Below are positions 41,965-54,700 of a stretch of 64,000 nucleotides of DNA, one piece after another. The stretch is from Kudoa neothunni (Eukaryota; Cnidaria), in contig OZ199838.1 of NCBI GenBank assembly GCA_964304625.1, positions 6,138,001 to 6,202,000 of the forward strand. The letters run 5' to 3'. The number at the start of each line of letters is the position of its first letter. Position 1 is the stretch's first letter. The translations under genes were made by a program, and so were the position numbers. The notes beneath the pieces were generated by a model, which ran no database searches, was not told the origin of the DNA, and saw nothing but the letters and a program-made list of their open reading frames with translations.

Positions 41965-44900
41965 TTAACCCTCTAACCGACTTGGGGTGTATTACACTCG
42001 AAAGCACTTTTATTCTGGCCATAAAATCTCGGGCATTTTCCAAATCTTTTGTAAGTTAGACTATTCTCCTAAGTTTGTCAATTCTAACATTTATTAAAAT
42101 TTAACGAAAAAAAAATAATTGGATCACCCCCCAAAAAAATCAATTTCCAGCCAACTTGGGGTAAATATCATTCCAGACTTTCTTGCTTAAATTTACTTTA
42201 AAAATTATTTGAATTTGATGTAAAAATTATGAAAAAATTTTATTGTAACAATTTTGAGAAAAATCGAAATTACTGCACCAAGTAATCCACTTCGGCTTAT
42301 TTCGATGACAGTGTGTATTCCCGGTGAAAACCATGGTGGATATAACTCGCCTTTCCGCGGACATAATAGCCTTGTTTTTTTAATTAAACAAATTCCAGCT
42401 CAATAATATGTATGATTAATTTTTTTTATTTTGATTTTAACTAAACATTAATATGATAATTCAGTTCTGATTATAAATATGCCTCAAATAATAGAAAGGG
42501 GCTTCCTCGAATAACATTTAGTACGCAAACAAGTTCCCGGAGATAAATTACAATGAGTGATCTTGATGAATTTTTTGATGATCTGTCTTCTAACAATCAA
42601 TTGGATGATTGTTTGTTAGAACCATCGGACTATGTTAAATTAAATGCGGACATAGAAACACGTTCTACTAAACTCTGTTTTTTTAATCCATATAGGGACC
42701 TATTTAGATACCAAGTTAGATATTTTCCATTCTTTCCATGAGTCGTATATCCCTCAGGTTGTTTGACCTATATTACGACATCAATAGGAGCGTTAAGATA
42801 TGCGGTACTAAAATCAAGTTGATGAATAAACTTTTTCTCAATAGCTGCCTCTTGGATGAGTAATCGAAGTGTTGTCGTTGATGTAGTTGGAGAATACGTT
42901 TCGTTATAGTCTATTCCTTGTATTTGGGAGTAGCCGCAAGCTACGTACCTCGCTTTATATTTTGGAGTACCATCGTCGTTCTTTTTAATGGTATACACCC
43001 ACTTACCTTTAACTTCATTCTCCTCCTTTGGTACAGCAGTCAGATTAAACACGTTGTTAAGTTTCAAAGATTCAATTTCGGAATCCATTGCCGAAATCCA
43101 ATTCTGTTTGTTAGGGGAGTTGATCTCTTCATTGTAGGACTGAGGAACATTGGTGTCTTCAACGGCACAGACAAAGTCGTTAAGATATTGCTGTCGTTTC
43201 TTTGTACGTTTTGACCTTCTGAGATTATTAGTTGAAATAATATCACTGAACTCGTCTATCATCACGTCATTTGGTTCGTTTTCTCCAGGTTTCGGTGTAT
43301 CTTCTTCGGAATTCATCAAATCAGGACAACTGTCACCGTCGTCATCATTGTCAGTGAAGCACGTATAATTAGTAGCATAGTTTTCATACAATATATATTG
43401 TAGTGGATCCTTTTGTTTGGGGAATATGACATTCCTTGAAATTAACGTTCTACCATTGACATAAACAAGATAACCACCAGACTTTTCATCAATTCCCAGA
43501 AATTGTCCGAGCTCAGCTCTGGATTCAAGCTTTAACAAGTGTCCTTCTTTCCAAATGTAACAGTCCGAACCAAATTTCTCACATTTTACTATATTGGGTT
43601 TAAGTTTCGTGAAAAGTTCATATGGGGTTTTAGTTTTATCTTTCTTTGGTATTCGGTTTCTAATATAAGTGGCGTACTGTACTGCAGCTTCCCAATACTC
43701 CTTTATCACCACACTGTCTTGGAGCAAACATCGAGCTGTTTCTAACAATGTCCTCCAATTTCACTCCACTTTTCCGTTTTGGTGCGGGGAATATGGGCAT
43801 GTAAATGATAGCTTTACTTTATTGGCAAAGCATATATCAGTGAATTGTTTAGCTTTAAATTCTCCTCCATTATCGCAATGGAGTTCTATCAGTTTACCAA
43901 ATGCAGACGTATTGGCCAGATATTGTAACAAGCCTTGATATGCCTCACCTTCGGATTTTAAGAAGTATGAGACCATGAAACTCGAATATTCGTCCATGAA
44001 ATTCATAATGTACACGTTCCCTTTGTAACTTGGAGGGTTTATTGGACCACATAAATCAGTATATATCATACGTAGAGGTTCCTTTATATCACGTAAGTTG
44101 TTTTGGGATTTTACAGGCTTGTGAGTTGATTTCTGCTGATTGCAGGTTCTGCAACTTTTGGGCGTGACGTTTGATATTTGTATCCCTCCCACAGAACTAA
44201 CCGTCCGTTGCAGATCTTTGAAATTTGTGTGGCCAAGTATGTCATGCTACACATCAAGTGATTTTGCTTTATAAGCTTTATAAAAATTTGGCGATAAGTA
44301 ATACAGACGGTCATTAAGGATAATTTCAAATTCCTCTACCATCATTGGGTAACTAGTTTTCCGCCATTATTATCAAATTGGAAACGGGCACCATGCTTTG
44401 TTGCCGCATTAACAGATAGTATAATATTTTCAATTGATGGTGCGAGAAGAGCATTTTCTAATTTGATGTCGACCAAGTTGTGATCAGCATCTCTGATTGT
44501 TAGATGGGCGGTCCCTTTACCAATGACAAGATCGTTGAGTTTCTTTCCATCCGCCAATTCGATGTAGTGATCAGAAGGGTTGTATTTATTATCCATTTCT
44601 ATGAATAGCTTCGGGTCATTTACAATGTGGCAAGTCGCACCACAATCGACCAAGATATTGTTTGTTGATTGACTGAGATCTTGCCGGCACTTTTGGTGTG
44701 ACAAGCTAAACACATATTCCTTTTTGTTTGGCGCACTGTGCGTATTGTTTCGTTTGAAGCAGCATTTTGTAGAGTGGCCATTCTTTTCGCAGTTTTTACA
44801 GTAGAGACTTTGCTTAATTTTGCACACCGGTGATTTGTGGCCATGTCTCCCGCAAGCGTGACACTTTGCATTCTTATTCTTAAATGTTGCAGTTGTATCG

Positions 44901-47490
44901 TATTGCTTTGGGATTAGTCTCTGCAGCTCCGTCATGGCATAACTTTGTAGGTTCCGTTTGAATTCGTTTAGATTGGTGTTTAGGTTAGTTTGCGTGTAAA
45001 CGACTACGAATGGAGTGAATTGGTGGGTAAGCCCATTTATTATCATTGAAATTAACATTCCCTCTGTAATCGTCTCTCCAGCATTTCTTAGTGCGATGTA
45101 GGTTCGTTCGGCGCGTAATATATAGTCACTTATGTCTTCTGAGTCCTTTAGTTTCAGGGAACTCAGTTCATCATATAATGTAACAACTCTTGCCTTGTTG
45201 TTACTAGCATAATATGATCTTGAGATCATCAGCGCTCTCGTACCGCTGCAGTTAGCTTCATTGGCTATTAGCTGAGCGGACTTATCGTCCAAGAATTGAA
45301 TTATTTCAGAATAGGCCATTTCATCTTTAAGTTGAAGGCTCACCCTATCTTTGTCTTCAGAAATACCCAGTGTAGTTCTTTTAAGGCCCCTTGTATGTAG
45401 GTAGGCCAAGAGACGAATTTCCCATAAATTATAATCGTCCACCAAGCCAGTAAAGTGGAGTTTGGAATTCTTATTGTCGTCTTTATTGCGTGATGTGGAG
45501 CAGGGCTCATAACCTGTTAAATTAAATGCGGCCATAGAAACACGTTCTACTAAACTAAACTACCACGCGACTAAAATAATAATGTAAAGTTAATACATGT
45601 GGAAGCCGCGCTAGCGGGTGACATATTGGAGATTTCATTCTCCTAATATTATGCTCCGAAAGTGGAGCAGTAGCCGGTCTTAGATAATCCAACAGACTAT
45701 TCTGACGAAATCTCAGAAAGTGAGTTTTCTTATAATACTACGACAAACAAAAACGGAATGCTCTGGACAATAAAGAAACCTACTTCATCGAGGATACCCA
45801 TGGAGAATATTATGAATTCCCATCCTGGCCCAACCGCATACGCTACATAACGGGTCACAAATATTTTGGATTTCTTTGTTATATTTTTCACAACCCAAAT
45901 TTGCGAAGAGATAATAAAATTCATAGATATATTTGGGAAACCAGATTTCGTGATTCATGGAATGATCTAGATGGAATAGAATTTAAAGGATCCATGGGAA
46001 CCCTAATATTAATGGCCGTTCATAAAGTTAGAGGGGAGCCACTGAATTAACTTTTCAGTTCAACTGAAGGGAAACCTATCTATCGGCAACTCTTCACTTA
46101 TCACCGATTTCAGCAAATATTACGATGTCTTCATTTTGATGACATGGCCACTAGAGAACAACGGAGATAAAACGATAGATTTTGTCCGATTCGTAATGTA
46201 TAGAACCTGTGGATACAAATATTGCCGACGTGTTTTGCACCTAATGAAGATGCTACTGTTGATGAGCAGTTAGCATCTTTTAGAGGAAGGTGTCCATTTA
46301 GGCAATATATGCCATTGAAACCAGCCAAATACTGGTTGAAGTTTTTCCTTCTTGTCGATCCTTTGGATAATTACATCGTAAATATTTCTCCTTATTTTGG
46401 AAAAAACGGAGGTGAAACTGACCAAAGCAATAGTGTTGGAGAAAGTATTGTCTTGTCGTTGACAGCCCCGTTGTTTCATTCCGGAAGAGCGATTGTGGCG
46501 GACAACTTCTGTCCGTCCTTAAAGTTAGCGACCATGTTATTAGAGAGACAGTTGACGTATCTAGGGACCATTCGACAAAAAAAAAAGAATTACTACCATA
46601 TGTTCTTCATTCCAAACACAGAGAGTAGTACAGCACCACCTTCGCATTTTTTCAAAAAAAATGTTAGCAATAAAAGGAAATGTGCGGTTCTTTTGTCGAC
46701 AGGGACTATTAATACAAACATTTATAGTTAATGTGAAAATAAAAAGCCCCACAAAATATTGTGGTATAACAAAACAAAAAGTGGAGTGGACAACTGTTGA
46801 CAGAATGTTGTCGTCTGTCTCTGTAAGACGATTTAACAGGAGATAACCCATGGTTGTATTTTTCAGTGTGGCCGACTTTCATTAATAGATGCTTTTGCGC
46901 TATACAAAAACATATATAACGATAAAACGAAATTAAAACGCACTTTTTTTGAAGGAAATGGCCGAGACCTTGTACCAACCGCTGATGAACAGAAACATGA
47001 AAATAAATAAAGTCACCAAAAGATCTTCTTCATCATCTATCCAAAATTCAAGTAACGTATCATCAAAAATAAAACATGGACGTTGCATGTTTTTCCCACG
47101 TCAAAATGACGAATAATCATCCAATAAATGTTCAAATTGTAGTAAACTCTACTGCAAACTTCATTCTTCGAATAAATGTACTGATTGTGCTTAAGTTAAA
47201 TTTTCATATTTTTACGATTTTATCAAAGTTTATGTCGTTTTGTGGCTGTTCGATAGTATTGTTTTAGCTTAATTTCTTCCGGACTCGTACGATACGTAAC
47301 CGTAACTGATCAAGTGTGATCACTTAATGAAGTAATTTCGGGTTTTCTCAAAGTTCTTAAGATAGAATTTTTTAATAATTTTCGAATCAAATCAAAATAA
47401 TTTTTAAAGTAAATTTAGGCAAAAAATCTAGGGTGATATTTACCCCAAGTTGCTTGGTGGGTCATGTTTTTTCGTGGCTTGGAGAGTTAA
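41965..47490 (+). mobile_element. piggyBac transposon carrying a copia insertion
   Basis: The left end is TTAACCCTCTAACCGACTTG at 41965. The right end, GGCTTGGAGAGTTAA, finishes at 47490. Subterminal copies of AACTTGGGGTAAATATCA occur inside both ends (about 42152 and, inverted, about 47433). The transposase runs on the plus strand: an acidic start at 42553 (MSDLDEFFDDLSSNNQ), then, after the copia insertion, NGMLWTIKKPTSSRIP (about 45757) through 46222-46731 with ATVDEQLASFRGRC and IVADNFCPSLKLA, and a decayed Cys-rich C-terminus ending near 47193. Several stops and frame changes break it. The third catalytic Asp region (near 46790) reads TTVDRMLSSVSVRRF, with its Asp kept but the preceding glycines lost. 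About 2.6 kb remain without the insert, the usual piggyBac size. Confidence 0.85.
42635..45557 (-). mobile_element. Ty1/copia retrotransposon fossil, broken
   Basis: The minus strand encodes copia-type parts in the family order: gag with two CCHC-type knuckles (CHACGRHGHKSPVC and CKNCEKNGHSTKCC), a retroviral-type aspartic protease (ILVDCGATCHIV), an integrase core (MIYTDLCGP, later LHCDNGGEF) and the N-terminal part of reverse transcriptase (GKWVYTIKKN, then QLDFSTAYLNAP). I recognise no complete LTR. The element is broken, with a few breaks. It lies inside the piggyBac at 41965-47490. Near-identical 41-bp direct repeats flank it (about 42635-42676 and 45517-45557). Its age is moderate: the parts are easily recognised, and it must be younger than the piggyBac it entered. 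Confidence 0.85.
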
Positions 47491-47492
47491 AG

Positions 47493-48193
47493 AAGTATTT
47501 CCCAACCTTTTTTCTATTAGTAATGACTTTCTTTCCTAAAAGATTCCCCCCTTCGTTTTTCGAAAGTAATGATTTTTTAGTTTAAACTGTTTAGAATTTT
47601 GATATAAACCTCATATCACATTCAAATTTGAAAGTAATTAATATATACTTTCTTTCTCTTTAATATAAGATTTATTCGATCATATATAACTTAATTTATT
47701 GATTAACCTCAAAAATTAACATCTTTTGTTCTTTATTCCATCAAAAATAACATTAAGTGAAACTCGCCCGTAATCTAGCCCGCATTAAGCAAAATTTTCA
47801 TGTATAGGGGTCTTATAAACCCCAAAAAAGAAATAGTCTAGATAGAAAATCAATAAACACTTTATTGGGTCAAGTCAAAAATATAGGAGATCACGATTAT
47901 AAATGAGATAAGATCGGGGTTAAAACCATTCCGCTTCTATTCATGTTAAGACCATTCAAATGTTATTTTTTATTTTTATATAATTAATAATTTCTTTTGG
48001 TATCGTTTTATGATTTTAATAATCTCTTAAAATTAAACGAGATCGAGGATCATGGTATTGATTTCAATGTGCTCCACGCCACCCAATATCTCACCATTAT
48101 CCATGTCATATATATGCTCAGGATTTTCCGCGCCTCATCAGAAGAGTTCATTAGACGTTCAAAAATTTCTATGCCCCACGCTGGGAAACACTG
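47493..48193. mobile_element. hAT MITE (CAGTGTTTCCCA family)
   Basis: The element starts AAGTATTTCCCAACC and ends CTGGGAAACACTG (reverse complement CAGTGTTTCCCAG), a recognisable hAT terminus. Flanks AGTTAAAG (47485-47492) and GGTTAAAG (48194-48201) match at 7 of 8. The left flank contains the TTAA that ends the piggyBac at 41965-47490. There is no transposase frame. A related inverted fragment lies at 54985-55140. Confidence 0.75.
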
Positions 48194-48360
48194 GGTTAAA
48201 GTAATGTATTAATTTGTAAATCGAATTATATTATTTGTTGGCACCAAAATTTGTACAATTACAATATTTTTTTGTTAAATGTATTTGCCTGTTTAAATTT
48301 TAAGAAACTTGTTATTATCTGAACAACAGGAATTCGTGGACCTATTTTTGGTCAATCGCA

Positions 48361-50330
48361 ATGGATTACAACATTTGTAATGATGAGGATAAAATTTTAA
48401 AATGAACTTCGGAAATTATTGTGCTACCCGATGTCGATATATCCTAACCAAATACATATTCTGAAGACGATAAAACATTTACATCATCAATAATGAATGA
48501 ATTTTTAGATGCTAAAAAATGTTCATCATTTGATGATTCTGACATTGAAATTGACACTAGCTTTCAGTTGAAGAAACAGATGTCAGTCAAAATTTGCCGG
48601 AGGAATTATGCAGTATCAACGATGAATTTGAAAAGTTAGATCATTTAATTCACCTCATTGATTATTTCAATCAATTTGTTGATGATAATTTGATTGAATC
48701 AATTGTAACCGAATCAAATCGAAACGCCCCACAAAATAATTCGAATTTCAAGACAAACAGTTTAGAAATTAAACTTATTTAGGAATCATAATTTTAATGG
48801 AGATCGTACGGATGCCTTGTTATCGATATTATTGATCCAAACATCTCAATTATTCACCTATTTTTGGTGTACTTTCTAGAGAGAGATTTGAGTAACTGCC
48901 ACAATTTTAACATTTTGATAATATTGATAATGCAACCAACGATCGGTCGTCCCAAACTTTTGACCGGTTTGTCAAAATTAGATCTTTCTTGGAGCATTTG
49001 AGGCAAGCATTCTTAAAAATCATTCCAGAGAGCATAAATCCAATCGACGAACAAGTGCTTCTCTTAAATGGTAAGTGCAGGGCAAAACAGTGTATATCAA
49101 ATATACTCACCAAATGGGGAATAGGTGGGATAGTACAGGATTTTCATCTGTATGGTGGAAAATAGCCCGTTGTACAGGAAAGCTGTGGTTTGGTTTCTGT
49201 GGAATTTGTAATAAAATTGTGTGAACAACTTCTAAAGAATGGCATGTATCTGTTGTATTTTGACAACTGGTTCACATCATTCCAAATGCAATTTATATTA
49301 AAAAGGGAATATATTCCTCAGGGACTATTCGAAATAATAGAATTAAAGGGTGTCCTTTATTCAGTAAAAAAGATCTAATGAAAAAAGGACGTGATTCATT
49401 AGATGTTGCTTTAAGCTCTAATAGCACACTAATATTATTTGACCCGATGGTATGATAGCTCCGCCGTGACTTGATCATCCACTTATTCTGGCAATGAACA
49501 TCTAATAACTGTGAATAGATATGATAGCCGGCAAAAAACGCGTTAAAGTCGAGTGTCCAGCTGTTGTATCGTATTATAACAAAAATATGGATGACGTTGA
49601 TTTATCCGATATGTTGAGGTAATTATATAGGTTAAATCACAAATGTAAACAACTTTACATGAGGATATTTTTAGGGGGTATCAACACCGCGATCACTAAT
49701 TCGTGGCTATTGTATATTGTATCGGAGAAAAAATGTCATGAATAATGTTAACAAGAGTAAAGTTCTCGATTTTCTTTCGTTTATATATTCAATATGTGAA
49801 TCATTGTTGTATAGAAACCAAACGTTAATACAAACTCGAAAACGCGGTCGCCCGGTTAACGATTCTAATTCGCAAAACATAATGGGATCTACTGTGTCAA
49901 AACGCAAAAGAAATACTCTTTTATCCCATCGTATTAGATATGATAATGTAGTCCATTGTCCAGAAGTAGTATCTACGTCAAGTAGATGCAGAAGTTGTGG
50001 AAGTAACACTAAAATAATTTGCTTTAAATGTGGCGCTCGTTGCTGCCTTGTAAAAGATAGAAATTGTTGTTATGGGTATCATTATACTTAAAATTATTTT
50101 TTCATTGATTACCCTATCTGTTATTGTTATAATAAATTCGATTTCTCTTTTGCACATTTTCTTTACCATCAAGTCCCATTGTTCAGTCTATTGAACAAAA
50201 CTATAACTTAAAAATATTAGCTCCAAAAAATTTTCGCTCAAAGGTTTTTATTTATTTAGAGTCAGAAACATACATAATATCAGCAAAAATTTTTTTTGGA
50301 TAAATAGAAATTCAGACATGAAAGGGTTAA
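48361..50330 (+). mobile_element. second-type piggyBac remnant, heavily decayed
   Basis: Plus-strand pieces of another piggyBac-superfamily transposase: an acidic start at 48361 (MDYNICNDEDKILK), a short piece at 49190-49378 with LYFDNWFTSFQMQF (second Asp region), a piece near 49550-49620 with YYNKNMDDVDLSDML (third Asp region) followed by WLLYIVSEKK, and a C-terminus at 49717-50091 with a Cys-rich finger (CRSCGSNTKIICFKCGARC). Its subfamily differs from the other copies, having DDVDLSDM rather than GGVDTVDRM. The right end GAAAGGGTTAA reaches the TTAA at 50327-50330. The left end is not recognisable. Many stops and frame changes show an old, dead copy. Confidence 0.75.
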
Positions 50331-51791
50331 TGTTTAAAAGCAATGTTTTTAATGCTCGTAAATTCTTATAATAAACTGATATAACTTTCGAAATTTATCC
50401 GAAAGGAGGACCCATATTGTAAAAGTTTAAGAATACCTATCTTCTACTTAATATTGCAATTTAAATTAATGAATATTTGACAGGATACGGTAAATATAAG
50501 GTATTAGACGGTATCGGTGGGTCAGAAACAACAAAAATGTTAATGAAAATCACAATAAGCATAAAGTCCCCCTGATACAATATAACAGGATCAGTACAAG
50601 ATCGGTAATTTTATTGAATAATTCTCCTAAATTAATAAGAATAAATAATCGATCGATTTCCACGTCATATTATTATACTCTCCTAATATTTCTGAGGAAA
50701 AATTAAGGTAAAATAAATTGTTTTGAATCCTGGCTTATATTCAGTATACTTTCACTAATCCTGTTTCGAATGTCAGATTATACATCAATTAAAATAATGA
50801 TTAATACAAAAACAGAGATTTGATGATAAATTTCGTACCTAATAATATGACCATTCTATTAATGACTGTAGTTGATTAGACATATTAATAGATGGTCAAT
50901 ATTTAGGATGTGATGTTAATCGTAGTAGGCTCTAATGACTAATTTTTTTATAATAAGGATCGGGCAATTTCGACTGAAATTTATTTAATTTACATAGCAA
51001 TAAAATTATCAATATAAAGTAAATCGAAAAGTCGTCATTATTTATAAATTTACTGTATTTTTCAGTATTGAGGTAATCGCACTTGTTGAGCTTCCTCCCA
51101 AGATGTTAACATTATACAATATTTTTAATCTTACTTATTGCTATATTAGATTGAGAATATCTTACAATCATGAACCAACAAGATTATTATCAATTTGAAT
51201 GTTGTCTAAACCGAAATAATTCTGAATTAACATTCTTTCACTAAAATTGATTACATCCAAGTTTGGCCTAAAGAGATTTTGATTGGTAGTATTAATTAAA
51301 AGGATCTATTCAAATTTAATTCGATAATCTTTTATAAACTAAAGAATTATCAATAATGTTAATTATCGCGATGGTATAACAAGTTCGTTAAACCGATTTC
51401 AATCTATGATATCAACCACAAAGCCAATAAAAATGTGTTACGTCATACTTAAGAAATTACATGTCATACCTTACGAAATATACATTATTTTTATTGGATG
51501 AATGGATTATCGAATAACCTGTACTTTTATCAGGTTGAACAAATCATCTACACAGATATAATCCTATGTTAATCTCCCGAAAACCTAAAACGCTTACACC
51601 TAACTTAATATATGTTACATTTCAGATATAGAATACAATATTTAGGTAGATAAAGCCAATTAACTTTTCTAATTTAAAATTACCGATTTAACATCTTTCA
51701 AACTGTCACTATAATAAGTTATCTGAATTTTATTTAATCGGATAATCCATCTAATAAAGTACAGGTATAGGTTGAGAACAATAGTTCAGAT
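50331..51791. other. intergenic region upstream of the HIP1-like gene
   Basis: AT-rich DNA with no recognisable exon or bounded repeat. The promoter of the gene starting at 51792 is presumably here, but I see no motif to mark. Confidence 0.45.
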
Positions 51792-54700
51792 ATGGATTCT
51801 TCATTGTATTTGAACCCAGTTGAGCGTTCAAAAAGATATGTAATTTTATGAAACCATTTGCATCGGTATTTCATCTCTCACTTGCACAATTGTAGATTTC
51901 ATTGCTGGAAAAATGCTGTAATAACAAAGATCGACCACCAAAACAAAAACGCATAAAAAGTCCTTTCATATGTTGGTTTTTCAATCGCCAACCATTTCAC
52001 CTAGTGATTATAATGGCCACCTATCAAGATGAAAATTTGGATGGATTGATGATGGCCCTAAAAGAATTAACCCGCGGAACGATGAATAGTGTTAGTTGTT
52101 GGAAGTTGTATTTTACACTTCACAGTGTGATGAGAGAGGGTTCCTATAGTGTATGAGTTCATTAGTTTTATTTGCCGCGTTGTTGGGCTTACTACCATTT
52201 TTTATTATTACTTTAATTTGATTATACTCTTATTAGAGTAATAACTTTAAAGTATTGTCGGCACATTTAGCCTCAAAAAATACAATGGTAATTTTCTATC
52301 CAGCTCTAATCTACTTTCACAATATTTTTAATATAGTACACTTCAGGAGATTTCTATGGAGTTTACTGCAGCTTCTACAAGGAATACCTTCAGAAAAAGA
52401 CAATATTCCATGAAAAGTGTTCCAATTTAAAAGGAAACCTCGCCATTCGTAGTGGATACACCTGTTGTCCCTACAAAGTTGCGAGTGATAGGTATATTTG
52501 CCACTTATCTATATTAGTAATCCTATCAGTCCCTAATTGTATTAATTTAATTCAAAGGTCTGAACACTCGTTAAATAAACTTGTAATTTTTAAATTATCT
52601 ACCCGCATCACAACTTATCACATATATCAAATATTTAAGAAATTCTTTTTAAAATTGTTTCTTAAATCTTTTATGTTAAAAATATTATTAAGGGCCTGAC
52701 CGAAAATCACATTTATGTGGTCAAATAGGCTTTTTGTAAACTTTTAATTTCCCCAAAAGCGTACATCAAAAGTTCATTTGCGTCATAATTCAAGATAATT
52801 GAATAATTTCTGTGTTTATAAATGATTTAATATTAGAGTTTATTGTTACATAGACTCAATTAAATTCATTACTATTTGAATAATAGCATTAAAGTTTTTG
52901 AACTCTGATGGAAATTCATATTTCAATGCTCAATTACCTCCTAATGATACACCTATCATTTATTTAATTCGAATTTTAAGGTAAAGTTTAATTTCTTTGA
53001 GTGTTTCTCTACCAAATATTTGTTAAGGGCAGAGGTTACTGGCACGGTAAAATCTAATCCCAAATGTCAAGCGCGCAAGCGCGCTTGACATTTTAATCCT
53101 GCAAACTCTTACTTACAAACTGTTTACGGATTCAATTTTTTTGAACCCGCTATATTTAATTATTTCTGGTCCCCATATGCAAAGCGGTGGATCAGAAATG
53201 ATCAAATATATGGCAGTTAACCGATTTTCCACATTTTTTGAAATTTTACAATAAACGTGTTAGAAACGTTCTAATTTTCAAGGAATCATTATAACTCCCT
53301 TTTATTATAATATTAGTGAAATTTTAAATCGGTAAAACATTTCTATCCGTGTGATTTTGACGAAAAGAGAACTATCCGATTTTTCACACATATTTCCGCC
53401 TTTAACCCTCTAAGGATTTTGGGGTGAAATTCACCCCAAAAAGTTTTAATCCTACCGTATATTCTTTCGTTGTTTTTAATGCGTATGAAATTGTTGCTAT
53501 ACCTATAAATCCATTTTAAGTAAAATATGTGTTTGGTTTTTAAAAAAATATAGGAAGTTATTAAAAATTAAAAAACACCCTGCGAATATTTTGGGGTGAA
53601 ATTCACGCCTACATAATTTTTACTCAATCATTCATCCAAAAAATGTGTTTATTGTTCAAAATGAATTCAATCTTAGTTTATTATATTAAAAAAAATAAAT
53701 TAAGTTAGAAATTAAAATAAAATGCATCGTAGTTACATATTTTCCTTTTGTACGTTACCGAAGAATTGGTGACTTATGCCATACACAGCGCTGCCAACCC
53801 AAATCGGACAACTCAGAATTTTTTGTAAAAACGAAACTAAAACTTGACATCATTTGGTCGATGTTGAAAAATTTTCACATTAGAACAAGATTATCTAATG
53901 TAGAGCACAACATTCTGTTTCTTCTAATGTTTTGATAATTCCAGAAGAGAAAATGCTCTTTCCGCGAAGCATCAATCAGAGCTAGAGGAAGTAATGATGT
54001 GCTGTATTTTCCGATAAACGATGGTCAAAAAAGTGATTGTTAATAATTTAATCAAACCAATTATACTTAGATGAGGCTTTATTTTTATGTGCGACCATTC
54101 ATTAAAATTCAGGAAAATTAGTCAAGTAGATAATATTTAGTTAAATTTTAGTTAATTTAGGTAATACCTAAAATTAGAATTTTTTGAAAATTGATAACTT
54201 AACATTGGATATCACCAACATCCAAGTCTTTTTTTTAAATTCAAGCATTCAGAATTCAAACATAAAAATCTCTTCGTAATAATTCCAAAATGGTTCATGG
54301 TCATTAAAAAATTGTCTTGTCGCCATAGTGGTAAAAAACCCAAAATGTTGGTCTTAACAGGAGCATAACATTTAAAAATGTTTTCATTTTGATAAATCTT
54401 TGGCATGTTTTTTAAGCTTAATTTTTGTGTTATATGGGTATACGAATTATTAAAATTTCTAATTGTATCTTGCGTTTGGTGAACTTCTATTGCAGACATT
54501 TTAATTTGAAATAAAGCATTGTTCCAAGTACGATTTATCTACTCGAGGATTTCTCGTAATGAAATCATCAACGATTAAATTCCATTTTTAGTGAATTTAC
54601 AATAACTCCTTATCTTTGAAACATTGTTTTGCTATTATTCAGTCTTTCGACGAACAAGAGTAAAAACCGGACAAAATAGGACACGGTTAGCAACGCTGAC

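Noticed and set aside
42553-42741. Independent small gene starting MSDLDEFFDDLSSN
   Set aside because: Its distance from the TTAA end and its acidic composition fit the N-terminus of the surrounding piggyBac transposase; the later part runs into the copia insertion.
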